NCBI RefSeq assembly: GCF_019468565.1 | Contig: NZ_CP080521.1 | Location: forward strand, 1,984,001 to 2,048,000 | Direction of reading: 5' to 3' | Length of the DNA stretch: 64,000 nt | DNA from: Pseudonocardia sp. DSM 110487 | GTDB taxonomy: Bacteria; Actinomycetota; Actinomycetes; Mycobacteriales; Pseudonocardiaceae | Part shown: piece after piece, positions 58,368 through 64,000 of the stretch | How positions within the stretch are numbered: position 1 is the first letter of the stretch | Layout: each line of letters begins with the position of its first letter | The notes under the pieces: generated by a model | Database searches by the model: none | What the model was told of the DNA's origin: nothing | Seen by the model: the letters and a program-made list of their open reading frames with translations, nothing else | Translations under genes and position numbers: made by a program

Positions 58368-58644
58368 GGTGTCGCCCGGATCTCCTTGGGCTCCCCGCAC
58401 CCGGTGTGGGCTCACGCACCCGTTCTGGGTCCATGCGGCCGGTCGACGGGTCGCGTGGAGCGACAAGGGGCGCGTCAGCGCCGGTGATCATTCCGAGCTG
58501 CTCATAATCGTCCGGTCGAGGGCCGGGAGGTGCATCTAGCGCCGATCATGGGCCGTAATGGCCTCTTGATCGGTATTTCGGCGCGTTCCCGGTCGTTTTT
58601 CGCCCGTTTTCGCGCCGAAGCCTTGATCATGCCCGCGAAGCCGG

Positions 58645-58817
58645 CCTTCGGTGGCGCCGCGCGCCCTCCGGGCAGGCCTCCGGCCTGCCCGCGAAGTTTG
58701 CCCGGAGGGGTCGCAGAGGCTCGCCTGTCAAGGGTCGCGAAGCGATCGCGAAGCGACGCCGTAGGCGCCCTTGACAGGTGAGGGGCGGCCCCGCACGATG
58801 CGCGGCGCCACCGAAGG
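58645..58817 (+). repeat. Dispersed palindromic repeat, full copy C
   Basis: 173 bp, same ends (CCTTCGGTGGCGCCG, CGGCGCCACCGAAGG) and interior as copy B at 29605, about 90 percent identical by eye. The left flank CGCCGAAGCCTTGATCATG is also shared. Confidence 0.88.
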
Positions 58818-58851
58818 CCCTACGGAAGACCGCCACCGAGGGCCCTGCCTG

Positions 58852-60354
58852 TCACGGAACGGGTTCGAGCCGCCACCGCTGACAGTCGCCGTTCCAGTAG
58901 GGCCACGCATCGGCGTCGGCGCCAGGACCGGCGGAGCAGCCCCGGACGTCGAGAGCACGACCGCTGCCCGCCGGAGTAACCCGGTAGGAGCCGCCGCCGA
59001 GCGGGTCGAGGTACCAGCGTTGGCAGTCCCTTCCCGAGTACGTGCCGAGGACGACGTCGACACCGTTCGCGCCCGCGCACTCCGCGAGGTCGAGTGACTT
59101 GCCGCTGTACCGATCGGTGATCTTGTATGTACCGTCGGACAGGGCCTCGACGCGCCATTGCTGACACAGCATGCCGGAGTACCGCGACACCACGTCGGCG
59201 CCACCGGCGCCGTCGGTCGAACAGTCATTCACGGACAGGGCGTTGCCGGCGTTGTTCTCGGGCGTGAGGCGGTAATGGCCGTCGGGCACGGTGTCCGCAC
59301 CGGGGTCGCCGGATGGCAGTGTGATGTTCTCCCAGGTGGCTGCCGGCACGCCGAAGTCCGGTGTGCCATCCGCGTTCCAGTACACCTTCTGGATGTGAGC
59401 GGTGCGCCGCTCCTCACAGTCGCCATCCGGCCGGCCGTCGGAAGTGGTGACGGCGTGATAGGCCGTCCAGGTCTCGGTTCCGTCCGGCGAGCTGAAGAAG
59501 CTGTTGTGGCCAGGGCCGAAGACCCAGTTCGCATCCGACCGGCTGAATATCGGCTCGGATGACTTGGTCCAGGAGTTCGGGTCGGTCGGCGGCCCGGCGT
59601 TGTAGGTGAGCAAACCCAGGGCGTAGTCCGGGGTGTCGCAGTTGCTACCGGAGTAGGTCACGAACAGCCGCCCGTTGTGCCACAGCGCCGCCGGACCTTC
59701 GTTGCCGGGCGCGTGTTTCCGTTCCCAATCGTATTCGGACCTGCTGATCACGCTGGGTGGGCCGCTGATCGTCCAGGGGTCGCTCATCGGCGCGATCAGG
59801 ATCCGCTGCTCGCGGCCCGGCGGGACGTCCGACCACATCATGTACAGCGAGCCGTCCGGCATCCTCAACAGCGATCCATCGATGGAGAACCAGTTGTTGG
59901 TCTGCAACTCGCCCTTGAAGTGGTACGGGCCGAGCGGATCCGCGCTTTGGCTCTCCAGCACGTACATCCGCTGATCCCAGAGCCTGTCCGCGGAGGCGTT
60001 GTAGTACAGGTACCAGCGCCCGTTCACGAGATGCAGTTCGGGTGCCCAGATGTGCTCGTCACGGGTGGGGTCGTCGGGACGCCACACGGTGTGTTCCGGG
60101 GTTGCGGCAAGACCGGTGACCGACTCGTCTGTCCAGAAGGAAATGCGGTCGGTCTGCGTCGCAAGCAGATAGTACGCGCCCTCGTGATAGAACATGAATG
60201 GGTCTGGGGCATTGCTGCGGATCGGATTCCGAAACGTTGTCGGTGCCGCTGGTTGCGGCTCCTGCAACGCGACCGAAGCATGCGCGGGCGTAACCGCAAG
60301 AATGCTGGTCAACAGCATCAGCTCGACGATCACCACGATCTCGAGTCGACGCAC
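58852..60354 (-). CDS. Secreted GH43-family glycosidase with ricin-type lectin domain
   Basis: 500 aa. An N-terminal signal (RRLEIVVIVELMLL to AHAS) directs export. The five-bladed propeller catalytic domain (~40-350) shows FRNPIRSNAPDPFMFYHEG with base Asp51, DEHIWAPELHLVNGRWYLYY, and the GNEGPAALWHNGRLFVTYSG segment expected to carry the catalytic Glu. Residues ~365-500 form a beta-trefoil with three QxW-type repeats (CQQWRVEAL, CQRWYLDPL, CQRWRLEPV). Probable arabinan/arabinoxylan side-chain or arabinogalactan hydrolase. GTG 60354 has AGGGGGAG upstream. Convergent with the GH65 cassette; a joint role in plant polymer use is possible. Confidence 0.88.
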   Translation of the reverse strand: MRRLEIVVIVELMLLTSILAVTPAHASVALQEPQPAAPTTFRNPIRSNAPDPFMFYHEGAYYLLATQTDRISFWTDESVTGLAATPEHTVWRPDDPTRDEHIWAPELHLVNGRWYLYYNASADRLWDQRMYVLESQSADPLGPYHFKGELQTNNWFSIDGSLLRMPDGSLYMMWSDVPPGREQRILIAPMSDPWTISGPPSVISRSEYDWERKHAPGNEGPAALWHNGRLFVTYSGSNCDTPDYALGLLTYNAGPPTDPNSWTKSSEPIFSRSDANWVFGPGHNSFFSSPDGTETWTAYHAVTTSDGRPDGDCEERRTAHIQKVYWNADGTPDFGVPAATWENITLPSGDPGADTVPDGHYRLTPENNAGNALSVNDCSTDGAGGADVVSRYSGMLCQQWRVEALSDGTYKITDRYSGKSLDLAECAGANGVDVVLGTYSGRDCQRWYLDPLGGGSYRVTPAGSGRALDVRGCSAGPGADADAWPYWNGDCQRWRLEPVP

Positions 60355-60453
60355 AAAACTCCCCCTGAGTTCGGCTCGTACCGGCTGCGGCGCAACGGGG
60401 CAGACCGTAGTGGCGGGCGCATTGCCTCGCAACGCGCGGCGTGGCCACGGTGC

Positions 60454-60948
60454 TCAGCTCCCGCGGCGGCCCCTCCTGCGGCGCCGCTGCGGTTCCGGTT
60501 CTGGATCGGGTGGCGCCGGCGCGAGGGCCAGTTGCGAGGCTTGACGGCTCAGGACCTCGAGGTTGGCACGCACATCGCTGTGGGCGGGGTCGAGAGCGAC
60601 CTGCTCGGCCACCTCCGCGGCCTGCGACACCGCGTCGGCGAACGCGGTACGGGCGGCGTCCAGGCGTTGGGCGATGCGCTTGGCCGGCTCCTCGCGCACC
60701 CGGAACCGGAACCACGCCGGCTCGATCGAGTCGCCGACGATCGCCAGCCTGCGCACGGCATCGAGCTCGACGTCGAGCCGCTGTGCGATCTCGCCAAGCC
60801 ACGTGCGCGCGGGCCCGGCCGGCAGCGCGTAGGTGATCCGGCGGAACCGCGCCACCGATCCCGCGCAGTGGCCGACGTACCCGTTCCAGTAGCGGGACAG
60901 GCTGGGAGGTGGGGCGGAGCGTCGGCGCACGGTGACAGAGTGCCGCAT
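60454..60948 (-). CDS. Hypothetical protein, helical with basic C terminus
   Basis: 164 aa, no recognised family. The N terminus is basic (RHSVTVRRRSAPPPSLSRYW). The middle is helical with regular hydrophobic spacing (RTWLGEIAQRLDVELDAVRR, KRIAQRLDAARTAFADAVSQ, VRANLEVLSRQASQLALAP), suggesting a small soluble bundle. The end is PPDPEPEPQRRRRRGRRGS. Start at ATG 60948. Position between a secreted enzyme and a B3/B4 protein gives no functional clue. Confidence 0.6.
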   Translation of the reverse strand: MRHSVTVRRRSAPPPSLSRYWNGYVGHCAGSVARFRRITYALPAGPARTWLGEIAQRLDVELDAVRRLAIVGDSIEPAWFRFRVREEPAKRIAQRLDAARTAFADAVSQAAEVAEQVALDPAHSDVRANLEVLSRQASQLALAPAPPDPEPEPQRRRRRGRRGS

Positions 60949-61002
60949 GGGTATTCGCCCCACCGCGGGGAGTGCTCGGCTGAAACGGACGAACCCCGGA
61001 AC

Positions 61003-61734
61003 CTAACCGACGAACGCGCCGTTCGTCGGAACCAGGTGCGCCTCGGGTGTCTGCGCCGTGAGCGTCGACCTCGTGACGGACGCGGCGTGCGGGGTCAGCA
61101 ACGAGGCCAGGTGCGCGGCGGCGTCCGTGAGCCGCTCGGCCGGGACGTCGGCACTCACGCGCTCCAGCATGAAGACCGCGGCGGCCGTGTCCTCCCGCAC
61201 CCGCGTGCGGTGGGCGTCGCGGTGGTTCCAATGCCGGGTGAGCACCTCGGTGCCCTGCGCGTAGACGATCTCCCCGGCGGCGGGTGTCTCCAGCTCGTCG
61301 GGCTCGCCGAGGGGCGTGAACCCGTCGTCGACCGTGGCGGGCCGGATCTCCACGTGCGCGTCCAGCCGATCGAGGTCGAACGCGCCCGCCGGCACCGCGA
61401 ACCGCACGGACGTGGCGTTGTAGGCGTCGACCGCGCCGTTGACGCGGGGGAGCCTGCCCTGCCGCACCAGGCGGCGCAGCAGCGCGTCGACGCTGGGACG
61501 GGTGCGGCGCGGGTTGGTGCCGAACGCGCGGTAGGCCGCGTGCCACGACGCGATCGCCGGGTCGTCCTCGGACCAGGTGATGGCACCGGCGGCGGCATCC
61601 GCCTCGGCGGCGGACAGCGCGGTCTCTGCCTCCGCCCACTGTGGAGCGTTGTCGAGGCCGGTGGCCACGACCAGCTCCACGCGCAGGTCGGGGAACCGGG
61701 CCTGGACATCGGTGTGCACGGCGAGGGTGGGCAC
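61003..61734 (-). CDS. B3/B4 tRNA-binding-domain protein
   Basis: 243 aa. A B3/B4 domain as in the phenylalanyl-tRNA synthetase beta subunit fills most of the length: WHAAYRAFGTNPRRTRPSVD, ALLRRLVRQGRLPRVNGAVD, YNATSVRFAVPAGAFDLDRL and GEIVYAQGTEVLTRHWNHRD. Free-standing copies are thought to edit mischarged tRNA or amino acids, but few are tested. GTG start at 61734, 9 bp after the stop of the neighbour on the same strand. Confidence 0.83.
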   Translation of the reverse strand: MPTLAVHTDVQARFPDLRVELVVATGLDNAPQWAEAETALSAAEADAAAGAITWSEDDPAIASWHAAYRAFGTNPRRTRPSVDALLRRLVRQGRLPRVNGAVDAYNATSVRFAVPAGAFDLDRLDAHVEIRPATVDDGFTPLGEPDELETPAAGEIVYAQGTEVLTRHWNHRDAHRTRVREDTAAAVFMLERVSADVPAERLTDAAAHLASLLTPHAASVTRSTLTAQTPEAHLVPTNGAFVG

Positions 61735-61743
61735 GTGCCGACG

Positions 61744-62361
61744 CTACCGGGCCGCGCCTCGCAGCTCGTGGTGGCGGGCCTTGAGACCGGCGTCCTTGTT
61801 GAGCGGGTCGTGCGCCTCGTCGGGTTCGACGCTGTGCGCGATCCCGACGTCGTTGAGCACGCGGAACATCTTGACGAGGTGGGCGATGCGGGCCTCCTGT
61901 GCATCAACGGGGCGCTGTGCCCCGCTCGCCAGTGCCAGCGTGGCGTCGACGCAGCGCACCTCGCCGTGCAGGTCGGCCTGCTGCAGCACGTCGACCATCC
62001 GCCTGCGCAGCTCTGTCGGGGGTAGCCCGATCCACTGTGGGACCGAGCGCGCGTCGAGCGGGAAGAGGCTGCCGCGCTGCTCGAGGTAGATCAGCTCGAC
62101 GGCGTAGAGGTGTCCGGTGGAGCAGTAGCGGCAGCCGTTGAAGAGCGAGATGAGGGTGCAGGCCAGATGGGTGCGCAGCGGGCCGAGGATGCGCAGCGTG
62201 CGTTCGTACCGTGGCATGTTGCGCACGAACCAGCCGAGCGCCGGCCATGCGCCCAGCCGGGCGACGATCGGAGCCATCAGGCGGGGCGGGAATCCCCACA
62301 GCTGTTGACCGATCCGCTCCAGCACGCGGACCGCGAATCGATCCGATCCACGCCCGGCCAT
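61744..62361 (-). CDS. Carboxymuconolactone decarboxylase/AhpD-like protein
   Basis: 205 aa. The core SLFNGCRYCSTGHLYAVE is the AhpD-type redox motif with Cys77, Cys80 and His84 in a helical bundle. Probably a peroxidase or thiol-disulfide enzyme rather than a decarboxylase. ATG 62361 is chosen for the CAGGAG site 7 bp upstream; an ATG 30 bp earlier is in frame. Transcribed with the B3/B4 gene. Confidence 0.8.
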   Translation of the reverse strand: MAGRGSDRFAVRVLERIGQQLWGFPPRLMAPIVARLGAWPALGWFVRNMPRYERTLRILGPLRTHLACTLISLFNGCRYCSTGHLYAVELIYLEQRGSLFPLDARSVPQWIGLPPTELRRRMVDVLQQADLHGEVRCVDATLALASGAQRPVDAQEARIAHLVKMFRVLNDVGIAHSVEPDEAHDPLNKDAGLKARHHELRGAAR

Positions 62362-62474
62362 GGCCCACTCCTGACTCACGGTGACGTGCATGTTACTCGC
62401 ACGTGCACCTGCACGAGTGGCCTGTTTCGGTCCGTGATGAGCAGAATGCGCTGCGTGAAATGGCGGTAGAACGG

Positions 62475-63455
62475 TCAGGCCAAATGGCTCACCGCGCGGC
62501 GGGCGCCGATCCGGGCGGCGAGGTCGAACGCGTTGCGGATCGAGCCGGTGTTCGCCGCCCTGCGGCCAACGAGGTCGAACGCGGTGCCGTGGGCCGGCGT
62601 GCAGATGGGCACGCGCAGCCCGCCCGCCATGGTCACGCCGCCGTCGAAGCCGATCAGCTTCATCGCGATCTGCCCCTGGTCGTGGTACATCGTGAGGATC
62701 CCGTCGAACTCCTCCCGGCGCAGGAAGATCGTGTCGGACGGGAACGGGCCTGCCGCGTCCATGCCCTCGGCCTGCAGCTCCGCCACGGCAGGGGCGATGA
62801 TGTCGATCTCGTGACGGCCGAACCGGCCGCTCTCACCGGCGTGCGGGTTGAGCGCGCAGACGCCGATGCGCGGCGCGGCGATGCCGGAGTCCCGCAGCAC
62901 GGTGTGCAGCAGCCGTCCGGCGCCGAGCACGTTCTCGCGGGTGATGCCGTCCGCGACCTCGGCGATCGAGACGTGCGATGTGACCCGGGCCGTCCAGATC
63001 GTCGGCAGGACGTTGAGCTCGCAGGTGTAGGCCTCCGCCCCGAGGATCGACTCGAACCAGCGCAGCTCGTCCTTCTCCCGCATGCCCGCCAGGTGCAGCG
63101 AGGACTTGTTCAGCGGCGCGAACAGGATCGCGTCGACCTCGCCCGCGTCGGCCAGCCCCAGCGCGACCCGCAGGTTGCTCATCGCCCACCGCCCGCCCGC
63201 CTCGGTGGCGACCTTCCGTTCGAAGGTGCCGGGGCGCGCCGCCCCGTTGTCGTGCAGGCGGGGCAGGCCCGCCTCGCCGTAGGAGAACTCGACGCCCGCG
63301 TCGTCCTGCGCGTCTGCGAGCTCGCGCTCGTCGGAGATCAGCACGATGTCGGCCGTCTCCGTCGTACTGGGGTCGGCGAGCAGTCGGGCGACGAGCTCCG
63401 GGCCGATCCCGGCCGGGTCGCCGAGGGTGACGGCGATCCTGGGCTTGTCGGTCAT
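62475..63455 (-). CDS. PdxA-family 4-phosphate dehydrogenase
   Basis: 326 aa NAD-dependent, metal-dependent dehydrogenase/decarboxylase. IAVTLGDPAGIGPELVARL opens the fold, and ALNPHAGESGRFGRHE, TMYHDQGQIAMKLIGFDGGV and CTPAHGTAFDLVGRRAAN contain the three metal-binding histidines. PdxA makes pyridoxine precursor from 4-phosphohydroxy-threonine, but PdxA2-type paralogues act on D-threonate or D-erythronate 4-phosphate. The direct overlap with a tricarboxylate-type transporter gene (ATGA) favours a catabolic role, so the name pdxA is withheld. Confidence 0.88.
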   Translation of the reverse strand: MTDKPRIAVTLGDPAGIGPELVARLLADPSTTETADIVLISDERELADAQDDAGVEFSYGEAGLPRLHDNGAARPGTFERKVATEAGGRWAMSNLRVALGLADAGEVDAILFAPLNKSSLHLAGMREKDELRWFESILGAEAYTCELNVLPTIWTARVTSHVSIAEVADGITRENVLGAGRLLHTVLRDSGIAAPRIGVCALNPHAGESGRFGRHEIDIIAPAVAELQAEGMDAAGPFPSDTIFLRREEFDGILTMYHDQGQIAMKLIGFDGGVTMAGGLRVPICTPAHGTAFDLVGRRAANTGSIRNAFDLAARIGARRAVSHLA

Positions 63456-64000
63456 GAGTTCCCTCCGGTCGGAACGGTTTCGCGGGTGCCGCGGCCACGG
63501 ACGGCCGAGACGATCGGTGGGCCTGCCACCAGCGCCACCGCCGCCAGCAGGACGACGACGGCGGCGGGGCTCGTCAGCACGAGGCTCGCGACACCGTCGT
63601 CGCCCGCAAGCGCCGAGGTCTGCACGAGGGCCTTCTCGAACAACGGGCCGATCACGAGCCCGAGCACGAGTGGCGCAACGGGCAGGTTGAGGCGCTTCAT
63701 CGCATAGCCCACCACACCGAACACGAGCACCACCCAGATGCTGAACATGCTGGTCTTCACCGAGTAGGCGCCGAGCAGGCTCGTGGCGATGATCAGCGGG
63801 TATAGGTAGGCGTAGCGCACGCGCAGCAGCTGCGCGAACACCGGCGCGAGCGGCAGGTTCAGCACCAGCAACATCAGGTTGCCGATGAAGAACGACACGA
63901 GCAGACCCCACACGAGCTCGGGCTGGTTCTCGAACAGCAGCGGTCCCGGCTGGATGCCGTAGACCAGCAGCGCGCCGAGCAGCACGGCCGTGGTCGCGCC
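63452..64000 (-). CDS. Tripartite tricarboxylate transporter large permease (TctA), C-terminal part
   Basis: The frame is open to the window edge; ~182 C-terminal residues are seen. It contains several helices with VWGLLVSFFIGNLMLLVLNL, LYPLIIATSLLGAYSV and PLVLGLVIGPLFEKAL, which are TctA family segments. The end is soluble (RGRGTRETVPTGGNS). The small subunit TctB and receptor TctC should lie beyond 64000. Linked by overlap to the PdxA-family gene, so the imported compound is probably a hydroxy-acid degraded by that enzyme. Confidence 0.9.
   Translation of the reverse strand, partial: GATTAVLLGALLVYGIQPGPLLFENQPELVWGLLVSFFIGNLMLLVLNLPLAPVFAQLLRVRYAYLYPLIIATSLLGAYSVKTSMFSIWVVLVFGVVGYAMKRLNLPVAPLVLGLVIGPLFEKALVQTSALAGDDGVASLVLTSPAAVVVLLAAVALVAGPPIVSAVRGRGTRETVPTGGNS

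Larger units (their letters stand above)
58282..58851. other. Repeat-containing spacer between convergent GH65 and GH43 genes
   Basis: No gene. From left: hairpin 58325-58367, the 48-bp block shared with 12805-12852 (at 58410-58457), about 100 bp of unique sequence richer in T, and repeat copy C (58645-58817), reaching to 35 bp before the GH43 stop. Confidence 0.75.

Noticed and set aside
58282..58851. Small genes downstream of GH65
   Set aside because: Frames there coincide with repeat copy C and the shared 48-bp block and have no independent support.

Overview
The window comes from a very GC-rich actinobacterium. Its signs are frequent GTG starts, 4-bp ATGA/GTGA gene overlaps, probable leaderless promoters (TANNNT 6-8 nt before the start codon), a cysteine-containing L28, a pyruvate carboxylase-rsmD-coaD block and a DivIVA-like septum protein. 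A member of the Pseudonocardiaceae, possibly Pseudonocardia, fits best, but this is inference from gene content and repeat style. No rRNA, tRNA, phage, IS transposase or CRISPR was seen.

Layout. 1-3.8 kb: end of a peptide/nickel-type ABC importer and an M20 peptidase. 4.2-10.2 kb: a complete seven-gene Mrp (Mnh) Na+/H+ antiporter operon, all overlapping. 10.2-12.2 kb: gamma-carbonic-anhydrase-like protein, ung, DUF429 protein. 12.2-13.1 kb: non-coding, with a 169-bp palindrome and a dispersed repeat. 13.1-18.4 kb (minus): ROK regulator, taurine/sulfonate-type ABC importer and cytoplasmic sulfatase in one overlapping operon. 18.6-29.3 kb: housekeeping genes rpmB, DAK2/YloV (fakA-like), recG, a MEDS-ATPase regulator, a membrane protein, pyc, rsmD and coaD.

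29.3-40.7 kb is the most unusual part. A repeat-rich spacer is followed by a SepIVA/DivIVA-like coiled-coil protein. Then come four paralogous MinD/ParA-type ATPases of the kind linked to type VII secretion, interspersed with an 824-residue membrane protein (zinc-finger-like N terminus, Asp-rich repeat tail), a GntR regulator with a recognisable operator, and a lipoprotein. The first two ATPase genes are joined by two tandem 77-bp units, each a 26-codon micro-ORF. The fourth ATPase has lost the signature lysine. No WXG100 or ESX core gene is present.

40.7-51.1 kb: GlxA-type AraC regulator and a DJ-1/PfpI protein (divergent), a second 168-bp CTAG-ended palindrome, a heterodimeric ABC exporter whose second gene ends inside a palindromic repeat, and two two-component systems around a beta-lactamase-like lipoprotein. 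51.1-58.3 kb: a sugar ABC cassette whose MalF-type permease carries an inserted Ig/SdrD-like domain, plus a GH65 phosphorylase; these probably import and phosphorolyse an alpha-glucoside. 58.3-64 kb: repeats, a secreted GH43-lectin enzyme, small hypothetical proteins, an AhpD-like protein, a PdxA-family dehydrogenase and the end of a TctA transporter subunit.
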